Positions 17,383-27,121 of a DNA stretch of 64,000 nucleotides are shown here, one piece after another (within the stretch, counting starts at the first letter, position 1; the number at the start of each line of letters is the position of its first letter). Under the pieces are notes generated by a model. That model searched no databases, was not told where the DNA came from, and worked only from the letters and a program-made list of their open reading frames with translations. The stretch is from Pseudomonas brassicacearum (GTDB lineage: Bacteria > Pseudomonadota > Gammaproteobacteria > Pseudomonadales > Pseudomonadaceae), in NCBI RefSeq assembly GCF_003732265.1, contig NZ_MOBK01000001.1:310001-374000 (forward strand), given 5' to 3'. The position numbers and the translations under genes are program-made.

Positions 17383-18447
17383 ATGAATCAATGGCCAGAC
17401 ACCCGCATTCTTGACCTGCTCGGGATCGAACTGCCGATCATCCAGGCCCCCATGGCCGGCGCCAATGGATCTGCCATGGTCATCGCCGCGAGTAGCGCCG
17501 GCGGCCTGGGCTCGATGCCTGCTGCCTTGCTGAGCATCGAGCAATTACGCGAAGAGTTGAAGACGATTCGCCAGCACAGCCAGCGCCCGTTCAACATCAA
17601 CTATTTCTGCCATCAACCTCCGGCCCCTGATGAGCAACGCGCCCGGGACTGGAAGAACTTGCTGGAACCTTACTACCGGGAACTGGGCGCCGATTTCGAT
17701 GCGCCAACACCGGTATCAAACCGGGCGCCGTTCGATGTTGCTGCCTGCGAGGTCGTCGAAGAGTTTCGCCCTGAAGTGGTCAGTTTTCACTTCGGCCTGC
17801 CGGAAGAGGCTCTGCTGGACCGGGTAAAAGCCACCGGCGCAAAAATTCTCTCCTCGGCCACAACGGTCGAAGAAGCCGTCTGGCTGGAACAGCGCGGCTG
17901 TGACGCCATCATCGCCATGGGTTACGAGGCCGGTGGGCATCGCGGAATGTTCCTCAGTGACGACCTGAGCAGCCAGGTGGGAACGTTTGCCCTGGTGCCA
18001 CAGATCGTCGATGCGGTGAAAGTGCCGGTGATTGCAGCCGGCGGGATCAGTGATGCGCGCGGCGTTGCGGCCGCGTTCCTGTTGGGTGCTTCGGCAGTCC
18101 AAGTGGGCACGGCTTATTTGTTCACGCCAGAAGCAAAGGTCAGCGCGTCGCACTACAAGGCATTGCGCACGGCCAAAGAAAGCGAGACTGCCGTTACCAA
18201 CCTTTTCACCGGACGCCCGGCACGGGGCATTCTCAATCGGGTGATGCGTGAAATCGGCCCGATCAGCGATAAAGCGCCGAAGTTCCCACTCGCCGGCGGT
18301 GCGCTGATGCCGTTGCGAGCCAAGGATGAAGCGGATTTCAGCAACCTCTGGGCCGGGCAAGCGTTCCGGTTGAGCGCTGAAATGACCACGGCAGAATTGA
18401 CCCGACGCCTGGCGGATGAAGCGCTGGCTAAATTGCTCCGCCGATAA
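17383..18447 (+). CDS. Nitronate monooxygenase / 2-nitropropane dioxygenase-like flavoprotein
   Basis: 354 aa from ATG 17383, placed 6 bases after GGAG. TIM-barrel FMN enzyme: IIQAPMAGANGSAMV, AIIAMGYEAGGHRG (catalytic His region), PVIAAGGISDARGVAAAFLLGA (positions around 205-226) and GTAYLFTPEAK are typical. It oxidises alkyl nitronates such as propionate 3-nitronate. Stand-alone gene followed by a REP pair. Confidence 0.9.
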   Translation: MNQWPDTRILDLLGIELPIIQAPMAGANGSAMVIAASSAGGLGSMPAALLSIEQLREELKTIRQHSQRPFNINYFCHQPPAPDEQRARDWKNLLEPYYRELGADFDAPTPVSNRAPFDVAACEVVEEFRPEVVSFHFGLPEEALLDRVKATGAKILSSATTVEEAVWLEQRGCDAIIAMGYEAGGHRGMFLSDDLSSQVGTFALVPQIVDAVKVPVIAAGGISDARGVAAAFLLGASAVQVGTAYLFTPEAKVSASHYKALRTAKESETAVTNLFTGRPARGILNRVMREIGPISDKAPKFPLAGGALMPLRAKDEADFSNLWAGQAFRLSAEMTTAELTRRLADEALAKLLRR

Positions 18448-18454
18448 AGCGATC

Positions 18455-18600
18455 CCCTGTAGCAGCTGCCGAGCCCGCGAGGCTGCGTCCGGCGGCGAAG
18501 CCGTCGTAAACCCTGCCTCCACGGTGTATCTGGTACGCCGAGTTGTCTGATTTTACGGCTGCTTCGCAACCGGACGCAGGCTTCGCCAGCTGCTACAGGG
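18455..18600. repeat. Long REP-type inverted repeat
   Basis: CCCTGTAGCAGCTG at the left and CAGCTGCTACAGGG at the right end an imperfect palindrome of about 146 bases with GCGTCCGG / CCGGACGC arms inside. Intergenic repeat of the Pseudomonas REP/BIME class between the nitronate monooxygenase gene and modA. Confidence 0.85.
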
Positions 18601-18659
18601 TTAAGCGCGGCTACGACCGACTCCCCACTTAGAAACCAACACATTCCGTTTGAAGGCAT

Positions 18660-18687
18660 TTCGCTATATATTCGTCTATATAGCGTT
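18660..18687. promoter_or_regulatory. ModE operator upstream of modABC
   Basis: CGCTATATA-N6-TATATAGCG at 18662-18685, a perfect dyad matching the known ModE palindrome (CGCTATATA arms around a 6-7 base spacer). It sits 40 bases before modA, where molybdate-bound ModE would repress transcription. No modE gene lies in this window. Confidence 0.85.
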
Positions 18688-18714
18688 TCACCCCCTTGTT
18701 GCGTTCGCCTATGA

Positions 18715-19494
<780 letters not shown>

Positions 19495-20175
19495 ATGACG
19501 CTGACGAGTGCCGATTTCTCCGCCATCTGGCTGACCCTCAAACTGGCGTCCCTGACAACGGCCATCCTGTTAGTCATCGGCACTCCGATTGCGTTATGGC
19601 TGTCGCGCACCCGCTCGTGGTTGCGCGGCCCGGTCGGGGCGATCGTCGCCCTGCCCCTGGTCCTGCCGCCCACGGTGATTGGCTTTTATCTGTTGCTGGC
19701 GCTGGGGCCTCACGGCTTTGTCGGTCAGTTCACCCAATCACTGGGGCTTGGCACCCTGACCTTCAGTTTTGCGGGGTTGGTCGTCGGCTCGGTGCTGTAC
19801 TCGATGCCCTTCGTGGTTCAACCGCTGCAAAACGCTTTTGCCGCCATTGGCATTCGCCCATTGGAAGTGGCCGCGACTTTACGCGCCAATCCGTGGGACA
19901 CCTTCTTCAGCGTGATCCTGCCGCTCGCACGACCGGGTTTTATCACGGCAACGATTCTCGGCTTCGCCCACACCGTCGGCGAGTTCGGCGTGGTCTTGAT
20001 GATCGGCGGCAACATCCCGGACAAGACGCGTGTGGTGTCGGTGCAAATCTACGATCACGTCGAAGCCATGGAATACGCCCAGGCCCATTGGCTGGCCGGG
20101 GCGATGCTGGTGTTCTCTTTTGCAGTGTTGCTGGCGCTGTACTCCAGCCGTAAAACCAAAGCGGCCTGGAGCTGA
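19495..20175 (+). CDS. modB: Molybdate ABC transporter permease
   Basis: 226 aa, with about five membrane segments. The permease EAA loop [20 protein letters not shown] is followed by PLARPG and [18 protein letters not shown], all conserved in ModB. It begins on the base after the modA stop and ends 3 bases before modC. Confidence 0.96.
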   Translation: MTLTSADFSAIWLTLKLASLTTAILLVIGTPIALWLSRTRSWLRGPVGAIVALPLVLPPTVIGFYLLLALGPHGFVGQFTQSLGLGTLTFSFAGLVVGSVLYSMPFVVQPLQNAFAAIGIRPLEVAATLRANPWDTFFSVILPLARPGFITATILGFAHTVGEFGVVLMIGGNIPDKTRVVSVQIYDHVEAMEYAQAHWLAGAMLVFSFAVLLALYSSRKTKAAWS

Positions 20176-20178
20176 TCG

Positions 20179-21258
20179 ATGATCGATATGCGTCTGCAAC
20201 TGAGCTATTCGGGGTTCGCCCTGGACGTGGACCTGCAATTGCCCGGTCGTGGCGTGACCGCGCTCTACGGACATTCGGGTTCGGGAAAAACCACCTGCCT
20301 GCGCTGCATCGCCGGTCTGGAACGGGCCAAACAGGGTTTTATCCAGGTCAACGATGAGGTCTGGCAGGACAGCGAAAAGAAGATTTTCGTACCGCCGCAC
20401 AAACGTGCGTTGGGTTATGTCTTTCAGGAAGCCAGTCTGTTTGCGCATCTGTCGGTGCTGGCGAATCTGCAATTCGGCCTCAAGCGCATCCCGAAACAGC
20501 AACGCCGGGTCGACATGGGTCATGCCACGGAACTGCTGGGGATCGGCCATCTGCTGGAGCGTCACCCGCAGCACCTTTCCGGCGGCGAGCGGCAGCGGGT
20601 CGGCATCGCCCGCGCGTTGCTCACCAGCCCGAAACTGCTGCTGATGGATGAACCGCTGGCGGCGCTGGACAGTCAGCGCAAAAACGAAATCCTGCCTTAC
20701 CTGCAACGCCTGCACGATGAACTGGACATCCCGGTGCTGTACGTCAGTCACTCGCAGGATGAGGTCGCACGGTTAGCCGATTACATCGTCTTGCTCAGCG
20801 ACGGCAAGGCGCTGGCCAGCGGTCCTATCGGCGAAACCCTCGCCCGTCTCGACCTGCCGCTGGCGCTGGGCGACGACGCGGGCGTGGTGATCGAGGGTCA
20901 TGTCAGCGCGTATGACGCCCACTATCAGTTGCTGACCTTGCAATTGCCCGAGACCGATCTGGGCATTCGCGTCGCCCATGCGCCCATGCCCTTGGGCCAG
21001 ACACTGCGTTGCAAGGTTCAGGCGCGCGATGTCAGCCTGAGCCTGCGCAGCGTCGAGCAAAGCAGCATCCTCAATCGCCTGCCGGTGACGGTGATCAGTG
21101 AAATCAGTGCCGACAACGCTGCCCACGTGCTGATCCGCCTGAACGCCGCCGGCACGCCATTGCTGTCTCGTATCACCCGCTACTCCCGGGATCAGTTGGG
21201 CGTGCACCCCGGCCAGCAACTCTGGGCACAAATCAAAGCGGTCGCGGTGCTGGCCTAA
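20179..21258 (+). CDS. modC: Molybdate ABC transporter ATPase
   Basis: 359 aa. Walker [11 protein letters not shown]-loop FQEASLF, signature [15 protein letters not shown] and Walker [12 protein letters not shown] are intact, followed by the His-switch VSHSQDE. The C-terminal molybdate-binding (MOP/TOBE) domain starts near residue 290 ([12 protein letters not shown]). It powers uptake through ModB. Last gene of the operon. Confidence 0.96.
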   Translation: MIDMRLQLSYSGFALDVDLQLPGRGVTALYGHSGSGKTTCLRCIAGLERAKQGFIQVNDEVWQDSEKKIFVPPHKRALGYVFQEASLFAHLSVLANLQFGLKRIPKQQRRVDMGHATELLGIGHLLERHPQHLSGGERQRVGIARALLTSPKLLLMDEPLAALDSQRKNEILPYLQRLHDELDIPVLYVSHSQDEVARLADYIVLLSDGKALASGPIGETLARLDLPLALGDDAGVVIEGHVSAYDAHYQLLTLQLPETDLGIRVAHAPMPLGQTLRCKVQARDVSLSLRSVEQSSILNRLPVTVISEISADNAAHVLIRLNAAGTPLLSRITRYSRDQLGVHPGQQLWAQIKAVAVLA

Positions 21259-21334
21259 GTCTTTTGGCACCAACGACAAATGCCTGCGGTCAATGGCTGT
21301 ACTGACCCTGATTTGTTGTCGAGGTTGACTCGCC

Positions 21335-22375
21335 ATGTCCGATACCGCACTGCCCGATGTACTGCCACCCGACCTGCACTATGTCGATGACACACAGCCC
21401 GGAATCAGCCGAAAGCTGCTGCGTGGAAAGTTTTGTTACTTCGATCCTGCGGGCCAGCGCATTACCGATCCGGACGAAATCAAACGCCTCAACGCCCTCG
21501 CCGTGCCGCCGGCCTATACGGACGTGTGGATTTGCGCCGACCCGCGCGGCCATCTGCAAGCCACCGGCCGCGACGCTCGCGGTCGCAAGCAATACCGCTA
21601 CCACGCCCGCTGGCGCGAAGTGCGCGATGCCGACAAATACTCGCGGTTGCGCGACTTTGGCCTGGCGCTGCCGAAACTGCGCAAACAGCTTGAAACGCTA
21701 TTGGCCGCACCAGGCTTCAGCCGAGACAAGGTCATGGCCACCGTCATTACGTTGCTCGATGCAACGCTGATCCGGGTCGGCAACACGCAGTACGCCCGGG
21801 ACAATCGTTCCTACGGCCTGACGACATTGCGAAGCCGTCACGTTGAAGTCAACGGCAGCGCTATCCGCTTCCAGTTTCGCGGCAAGAGTGGCGTCGAGCA
21901 CCAGATCACCGTGAGAGACCGACGCCTGGCGCGGATCATCAAGCGCTGCCAGGAAATCCCGGGACAAAACCTGTTTCAGTACCTGGATGAAAACGGCGAG
22001 CGACACACCGTCAGTTCCGCCGACGTCAACGCCTACCTGCAAACCCTCACCGGTGCCGATTTCACGGCCAAGGATTACCGCACGTGGGCAGGCAGCGTGC
22101 TGGCGTTGTCGGTGTTGCGCGAATTGCACTGGGAACCCGAGTCGGATGCAAAACGCCATGTGGTAGAGATGGTCAAGAACGTCGCCAGGCAGTTAGGCAA
22201 CACGCCTGCGGTGTGCCGCAAATGCTACATCCACCCGGCGGTGCTCGACGCTTTTATGCTCGGCGCTCTGGCTGAGTTGCCTCGGCCAAGGTTGCGCAAA
22301 GGGCTCAGGGCAGAGGAAGTCGGGATGGCGATGTTCCTTGAGCGCATGATCGCCAGGGCTGAAGCGACGAACTGA
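21335..22375 (+). CDS. DNA topoisomerase IB (poxvirus-like)
   Basis: 346 aa, typical of bacterial type IB enzymes. The N-terminal domain (PDLHYVDDTQPGISRK) is followed by a catalytic domain with GNTQYARDNRSYGLTTL, KSGVEHQITVRDRRL (Arg), TAKDYRTWAGS and the nucleophile Tyr in RKCYIHPAVLDAF near residue 300. It relaxes supercoils without ATP. Monocistronic. Confidence 0.93.
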   Translation: MSDTALPDVLPPDLHYVDDTQPGISRKLLRGKFCYFDPAGQRITDPDEIKRLNALAVPPAYTDVWICADPRGHLQATGRDARGRKQYRYHARWREVRDADKYSRLRDFGLALPKLRKQLETLLAAPGFSRDKVMATVITLLDATLIRVGNTQYARDNRSYGLTTLRSRHVEVNGSAIRFQFRGKSGVEHQITVRDRRLARIIKRCQEIPGQNLFQYLDENGERHTVSSADVNAYLQTLTGADFTAKDYRTWAGSVLALSVLRELHWEPESDAKRHVVEMVKNVARQLGNTPAVCRKCYIHPAVLDAFMLGALAELPRPRLRKGLRAEEVGMAMFLERMIARAEATN

Positions 22376-22448
22376 CCTGTCTATTTTTTGCACGATCACA
22401 AAGAACTTCTATAGTTGATCTGAACAAGAAATCAGCTGCGGTGACGCC

Positions 22449-22670
22449 ATGGAAGACATTTTCGTTGTGAAGCGTTGCAACAAGATCATCATTCATGGTC
22501 GCCGGGCCGGAGAAGCCGGCCACCCGCCACCCGACGCCGCCGTCTGGTACCGCATTGCCGACACTCGCACGCAGGGTTTCATCGGTGACGGCTTTGACGC
22601 GGAAGCCGATGCCAGACGGGAATGCCAACGGCTGAATGCCACATCGCAAGTGATGGCCCGGCAAGGATGA
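22449..22670 (+). CDS. Small hypothetical protein
   Basis: 73 aa starting MEDIFVVKRCNKIIIHGRRAG. A short beta-strand pattern then a helical EADARRECQRLNATSQ tail. No membrane segment. Conserved-looking codon use and an adjacent terminator support reality; the function is unknown. Confidence 0.55.
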   Translation: MEDIFVVKRCNKIIIHGRRAGEAGHPPPDAAVWYRIADTRTQGFIGDGFDAEADARRECQRLNATSQVMARQG

Positions 22671-22738
22671 CGAACAGGTACCTGTCTATTCCGGGTCTAT
22701 ACTGAAAAACAGCTGAAGGATCGGCGACCCCAAAGGCT

Positions 22739-22765
22739 GAAAGCTCGCACCTGGCGGGCTTTTTG
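22739..22765 (+). terminator. Terminator before the 76-aa gene
   Basis: AAGCTCGC ACCTG GCGGGCTT with one G-T pair, followed by T5. Confidence 0.65.
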
Positions 22766-22803
22766 CTGCCATTTGCCAGGTTTCTTCAACGGAGGTGTTT
22801 TCC

Positions 22804-23034
22804 ATGTCCGAAAAAGAGTCCATCACCACCCTCCTCACCCTGCTTGACTCCCGCCAGGCTCGACTTGCCGCCGCGTGCAAGGAAATTGCCGACTGGGTTG
22901 ATCATCAAGGGGGCCATCCGACAGCCCTCAGAATTCGTGATCGGCTGAACGACATCGAAAAAGATACTCCCCTGATTCGAAACACCCTGTCGTCGCTAAA
23001 ACCTGTCGATCCGCCCCTGCCTAGGTTCAGATGA
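22804..23034 (+). CDS. Small Pseudomonas protein, paralog of the 69-aa protein at 31213
   Basis: 76 aa from ATG 22804, 7 bases after GGAGGT. An all-helical protein: LLTLLDSRQARLAAACKEIA, then DWVDHQGGHPTALRIRDRL, then DIEKDTPLIRNTLSSL. The W-V-x-x-x-G and DI(E/D)K...I+xTL positions recur in the protein at 31213-31422. Cytoplasmic, function unknown. Confidence 0.65.
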   Translation: MSEKESITTLLTLLDSRQARLAAACKEIADWVDHQGGHPTALRIRDRLNDIEKDTPLIRNTLSSLKPVDPPLPRFR

Positions 23035-23143
23035 TTAAGGCCGGGCATTCGACGCGAAAACAGTGCCTGTTTCAGGACGCATGAACGGCGACCTTATCGT
23101 CACCGCGATTGTGCCTGTCTGAGAATTTGCCGCTACACCCGAA

Positions 23144-23171
23144 CACCCAGCCTGGCGCTGGGCTTTTTTTT
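23144..23171 (+). terminator. Terminator downstream of the 76-aa gene
   Basis: CCCAGC CTGGC GCTGGG followed by CT8. Confidence 0.85.
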
Positions 23172-23239
23172 GCGACATTTCTTTCACGCCGCATTTACAA
23201 CGTACGCCCTACAGTGAGTCACTCCTTTGAAGAATCACC
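23172..23239 (+). other. Gap between two terminators; no ORF
   Basis: About 70 bases lie between two strong plus-strand terminators and hold no coding frame. A short transcript ending at 23270 could originate here, but I see no clear promoter. Confidence 0.3.
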
Positions 23240-23270
23240 TTGGTCTGCCCGCATGCAGACCTTTTTTTTG
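23240..23270 (+). terminator. Second strong terminator
   Basis: GGTCTGC CCGCAT GCAGACC followed by T8. Confidence 0.88.
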
Positions 23271-23342
23271 CCTGTCAGGCAGCCATCGAACGCTGGCGTT
23301 TGCGAGGGGTCAAACAATCACACGTCACGAAGGAGACGTTCC

Positions 23343-23627
23343 ATGGTCACCCACTACAAAGTCAGCGGGCATCTGGCCTGCGGTCACAAAGGCAGCAACC
23401 TCACGTCCACCCAAGAACTGAACCGCGTGAAATGCAGAAGCTGCCGAAGCACCGATGCGTACAAGGAAGCACGCAAGGCCCAGCGCAATGCGACACGCCG
23501 TGCCGCACGCAAGGCCAAAGCCACTCACACCGCCAATGACTGGCGCGCAGCCTGGACCGAACGGCTAACCGCCATGACCGGGTTGCAAAGACTGCCTCGT
23601 GGTTTTAGCGGCCAGCCTTTTGTGTAG
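23343..23627 (+). CDS. Small basic zinc-ribbon-like protein
   Basis: 94 aa from ATG 23343 with GGAG upstream; the longer frame to 23109 runs through two terminators and is rejected. LACGHKGSN and VKCRSCRST give a Cys-x-His ... Cys-x2-Cys set that could bind zinc. A very basic Ala/Arg/Lys helix follows (residues about 45-65). Could bind nucleic acid. Unknown family. Confidence 0.55.
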   Translation: MVTHYKVSGHLACGHKGSNLTSTQELNRVKCRSCRSTDAYKEARKAQRNATRRAARKAKATHTANDWRAAWTERLTAMTGLQRLPRGFSGQPFV

Positions 23628-23632
23628 CAGGT

Positions 23633-24325
23633 TCATTCGTCAGCGGGGTCGACTTCGTTCGACCCACTGCTGATCAACGCGCTTGCGGGCGCCATCACTT
23701 CGGCAAGCGACATGCGCTTGAAGGCTTCGAACAGTCGCCGCCCTTCCTCAGGCGCGCAGGTGATGGCCAAACGCATAGTCGCCTCACCCAGTTGCCAGAT
23801 CAGAAAAGCGGTATCGGAAACTTGCTGGGTATCACTGCCTGGAAAGACACGAAGCATCGCATCCGCCAGCAACCTGCCCGCCACTCGACTCTCTTCCAGC
23901 TCCAGCGCCAGCAATTGTTTGTCGGCTTGCATCCCCGACCAGATATCACGCATTACCGGCTCAGCCTGAGCGATGTCGTAATACTGCTCGAGCAGGTCCG
24001 AATAGGCCTCCTGCAACCCTTGTGCATCCTGGACCGCGACCAATGCCGTTTCTATGCAACGGCGACTCGCCGCGTTAAAGCGCTCGGCCAACGTGCGAAT
24101 CACCGAACTCTTGTCCGGAAAATACTGGTAAAGCGAGCCGATCGAAATCTCCGAGCGTTCGGCAATTTCACTCATCTTTAGCGAATCACTGCCCTTGGTT
24201 GCGATCAGCTTCGTGGCCACGGCAAGAATTCGCTCCTGCCGCTCGCGACTGCGTTGTTGCGTGGGATTGCGTCGGGTCGGCTCTGAAACCGCCTGCTCGC
24301 GCTCGGTGGTGGTTTTCTTCGGCAC
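23633..24325 (-). CDS. TetR-family transcriptional repressor
   Basis: 230 aa. The N-terminal HTH (RERILAVATKLIATKGSD-type start, then MSEIAERSEISIGSLYQYFPDK) is a textbook TetR_N domain; the ligand-binding half is C-terminal. It is divergent from the NmrA-like gene, and a palindrome at 24462-24486 in the shared promoter region is its likely operator. The inducer is unknown. Confidence 0.9.
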   Translation of the reverse strand: MPKKTTTEREQAVSEPTRRNPTQQRSRERQERILAVATKLIATKGSDSLKMSEIAERSEISIGSLYQYFPDKSSVIRTLAERFNAASRRCIETALVAVQDAQGLQEAYSDLLEQYYDIAQAEPVMRDIWSGMQADKQLLALELEESRVAGRLLADAMLRVFPGSDTQQVSDTAFLIWQLGEATMRLAITCAPEEGRRLFEAFKRMSLAEVMAPASALISSGSNEVDPADE

Positions 24326-24461
24326 TGACGTGCTCTCCGATCAATAACATGACATGCACTCACCTTAGCACCGCCCATCGACTCACCCAAGAGGCTATAG
24401 CCGTACGTCGGTTTCCGCTCTTTCGTTGGTTGACGGCATAACATGAGCGTTTATCATCTTT

Positions 24462-24486
24462 TTAACGTGAGCATCACTCACATTAA
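24462..24486. promoter_or_regulatory. Candidate TetR operator
   Basis: Dyad TTAANGTGAGN-N3-NCTCACNTTAA between the divergent tetR and NmrA-like genes, 20 bases before the latter's start codon. A half-site-like AACATGAGC lies about 20 bases upstream. Confidence 0.65.
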
Positions 24487-24505
24487 CCCGATGGAGATGA
24501 ACGCG

Positions 24506-25342
24506 ATGAAGACCTCTCAAGACCGCATCCTCATTCTCGGCGCGACCGGTAAAACAGGGAGCAGGATTACTCAACGTCTAAAAACGGCGGGATTGCCCGT
24601 GCGCCTGGGCTCTCGTAGCGCCACTCCACCTTTCGACTGGGAGGATCGGAGCACTTGGGAGGCAGTGCTTGATGGCATCGCCGCCGTTTACATTTCCTAT
24701 CAACCGGACCTCGCCGTACCAGGCGCCGTCGAAACGGTGCAGGCGTTTACCGACCTGGCCGTCAACAGCGGCGTCGGCAAAATGGTGCTGCTCTCCGGGC
24801 GCGGAGAGGCAGAAGCGGAGGAAGCCGAACGCGTCATACAGAACAGCGGCGTCGACTGGACCATCCTGCGTTGCAGCTGGTTCTTCCAGAACTTCAGTGA
24901 GGCGCATTTTCTGGAGCCGATTGTTCAGGGAGAACTGGCGCTTCCCGTCGACAATATCGCCGAGCCCTTTGTCGACGTGGAGGACATTGCCGAGATTGCT
25001 GTGCAGGCGCTGACCCAACCCGGACACGCCGGCCAGCTTTATGAACTGACGGGGCCAAGGGCGCTGACGTTTGCCGAGGCGGTCGATGAGATCGCCCGAG
25101 GGACCGGCCGCGATATCAGCTTTGTCGCTGTGCCGCCGGACGCCTATAGAGAGGCGCTGGAACAGGCGCAACTTCCGGCCGAGTTGATCGACCTTGTGTT
25201 GTATCTCTTCACAACAGTGCTCGACGGGCGCAACACCCCTCTTGCCGATGGCGTCCAGCGCGCACTGGGCCGGCCCGCACGGGACTTTAGCGATTACGTC
25301 CGACGCACCGCTGCTACGAAAACCTGGCAAACCAAGGTTTGA
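24506..25342 (+). CDS. NmrA-like NAD(P)-binding oxidoreductase
   Basis: 278 aa from ATG 24506 (GGAG 9 bases upstream); in-frame ATGs at 24491 and 24497 are alternatives. The Rossmann motif ILGATGKTGSRI opens the protein; the family segments AVYISYQPDLAVPG and LLSGRGEAEAEEAERVIQNS follow, and ELTGPRALTFAEAVDEIA lies in the C-terminal half. No catalytic YxxxK is visible, as in NmrA/SDR-a atypical proteins, so it may be a sensor or a quinone or NADPH-linked reductase. Controlled with the adjacent TetR. Confidence 0.85.
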   Translation: MKTSQDRILILGATGKTGSRITQRLKTAGLPVRLGSRSATPPFDWEDRSTWEAVLDGIAAVYISYQPDLAVPGAVETVQAFTDLAVNSGVGKMVLLSGRGEAEAEEAERVIQNSGVDWTILRCSWFFQNFSEAHFLEPIVQGELALPVDNIAEPFVDVEDIAEIAVQALTQPGHAGQLYELTGPRALTFAEAVDEIARGTGRDISFVAVPPDAYREALEQAQLPAELIDLVLYLFTTVLDGRNTPLADGVQRALGRPARDFSDYVRRTAATKTWQTKV

Positions 25343-25375
25343 AATCGAAAGGATGATGGCTGTCAAAAACAACGG

Positions 25376-25407
25376 CAAAGGCCCGCATGGCAAAGCTAAT
25401 GCGGGCC
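25376..25407 (+). terminator. Terminator after the NmrA-like gene
   Basis: AAGGCCCGCAT GGCAAAGCTA ATGCGGGCCTT, an 11-bp perfect stem with short T content. Confidence 0.75.
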
Positions 25408-25550
25408 TTCGCAAACCTTCTCGCCTCCATTTTTATGCTGGTGCGGCACACCCCGGACCTAGATATGGCAGCACCCAATGCTGTATAACGCGACGTCCCT
25501 GAAAGCCGGCAATCTCGGGCCGGCACGCCTATTCCAACGATGAACCTGAT

Positions 25551-26675
25551 ATGACAAAAAACCTCGACATTGAAGTCATGCGAGCTTATGCAATTACGAT
25601 CACCATCGTTGCGCACTTGGGATTACTTAATCCCACTTGGGACAGCTGGATTGGTTATTACTGGCTCGGCGGCGGCGTTGATTTGTTTTTTTGCATCTCC
25701 GGTTTCTTGATCACATCATCCTTGTTGCTATCGCTTACCCGCAAACAACCCTTTACAACGTTTGCTGGCAAGTTCTGGATCCGCCGACTGTTCAGGTTAT
25801 GGCCTGCCGCCTTACTTTGGGCGACAGTGACACTCATTATTTCCGAGGTGTTTGACGTTTCGAGAACGTTCGGCCCCGTAGAAGATGTAAGGCTCTCCTG
25901 GCTTGCCGGACTGTTTAATGTCGAGAACCTCGTCATCTGGTGGACACACGCCAGCGCCAAACCGACCCCTATCTGGCATTACTGGAGCCTCTCGCTCGAA
26001 GAGCAGTTCTACATCGTGCTGCCGATTTTGCTGTTTTTCTCGGCAACCAGAAAATACATTGCCGTCTTCATGCTCGCTTTCGCGGTCTACCAGTCAACGC
26101 ACATCCGGCCGTGGGGAGAATTGCTGTGGTTTATCAGAAGCGATGCGCTGATATACGGCTCGCTAATTGCGTTTGCCTGGCACAACTACGGCGCAAAACT
26201 GTCGCGGGCCTTCGCCGCCGGTAAGAAGATTTATTGGCAACTAGCCTTCGCGCTGGTGCTTCCAATGCCGGTGTTGCTATCGAAGATAAGCGCTACGCCT
26301 TACTACATGGGACTCGTAGCCGTCAGTGCCGGGATGGTCATTCTTCTCTGCTCGGCGAACAAGGACCTGACAGGTAATCAAAACCCGGTCAAGACAGCCC
26401 TTGTGTACATTGGCTCAAGGTCCTATTCGATCTACCTGATTCACTTCCCGGTCTTTGCGGTTCTACGAGAGCTGGTGCTGACCTCAGGGATCTCCGACAT
26501 GACCGCAGAGTTTGACAAGATAGTGGCAACCGTCGTCGCCATGTCCGCGACTGTCTTGCTTGCCGAGTTTTCGTTCCGCAAGGTGGAAACCCCACTTCGC
26601 GACTACGGTAGAAAACTGTCTGAGAACTGGGGCAAGAGCCCGGCAAGGGATACGTTGGCGTCTAGCGCTGCTTAA
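25551..26675 (+). CDS. Membrane acyltransferase family 3 (OafA/YrhL type)
   Basis: 374 aa with about ten membrane segments. Diagnostic features: an N-terminal LDIEVMRAYAITITIVAHLG with the catalytic His, FFCISGFLITSSLL, IRRLFRLWPA, and HYWSLSLEEQFYIVLP. These enzymes O-acetylate or acylate O-antigen, peptidoglycan or exopolysaccharide sugars. AT content is higher than in flanking core genes, and it sits beside prophage remnants, so acquisition by transfer or phage-borne O-antigen modification is plausible but unproven. Confidence 0.88.
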   Translation: MTKNLDIEVMRAYAITITIVAHLGLLNPTWDSWIGYYWLGGGVDLFFCISGFLITSSLLLSLTRKQPFTTFAGKFWIRRLFRLWPAALLWATVTLIISEVFDVSRTFGPVEDVRLSWLAGLFNVENLVIWWTHASAKPTPIWHYWSLSLEEQFYIVLPILLFFSATRKYIAVFMLAFAVYQSTHIRPWGELLWFIRSDALIYGSLIAFAWHNYGAKLSRAFAAGKKIYWQLAFALVLPMPVLLSKISATPYYMGLVAVSAGMVILLCSANKDLTGNQNPVKTALVYIGSRSYSIYLIHFPVFAVLRELVLTSGISDMTAEFDKIVATVVAMSATVLLAEFSFRKVETPLRDYGRKLSENWGKSPARDTLASSAA

Positions 26676-26753
26676 TGCTTCTCCTGACCGATTGCTGGAG
26701 GCCGGCCCGAACGATTCGGGCTGTTTACTCGGCGCCGGTCGAGAGCGCCGCTC

Positions 26754-26978
26754 AAGAGCGCTGACGATGCGAACATAGCGCTGCAGAAGCCTACGGCGAT
26801 CAAAGCCGCCATGCCGGGGATGCTCAATCTCGCGGCCGCCGGCGGGGCCGATCTCGCACAGACCGCCGACATCGCCTCAAACATCCTCTCCGGGCTCGGC
26901 ATGAACGCCGGTCAAATGGCCAAAATAGGTGACGTAATGGTGGGCACCTTTACGCGCTCCATCAACCAAGACGGTATT
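26754..26978 (+). pseudogene. Phage tail tape-measure fragment
   Basis: About 70 codons recognisable as an internal part of a P2-type tape-measure protein (AIKAAMPGML, LAAAGGADLAQTADIASNIL, then AGQMAKIGDVMVGTFTRS). It then fuses out of frame to a gpU remnant. No start region and no C-terminal domain remain. Confidence 0.75.
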
Positions 26979-27104
26979 TTTCCGCGATGGCACACCGCGC
27001 CGGATCGAATTCAGTCTCAGCCTCAAGCGCATCGACGACGACTGCATTGACCTGATCGGTGCCGGAACAACCGTGGGCGTTAGCATCATGAGGAGCTTGC
27101 TGTG
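26979..27104 (+). pseudogene. Tail protein gpU, C-terminal remnant
   Basis: In the second reading frame, FFRDGTPRRIEFSLSLKRID is followed by DLIGAG and a TGA at 27104. This is the C-terminus of a P2-like gpU. The N-terminal half is missing and the fusion to the tape-measure fragment is a deletion scar. Confidence 0.75.
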
Positions 27105-27121
27105 ATTGTCATCCCTCGATT

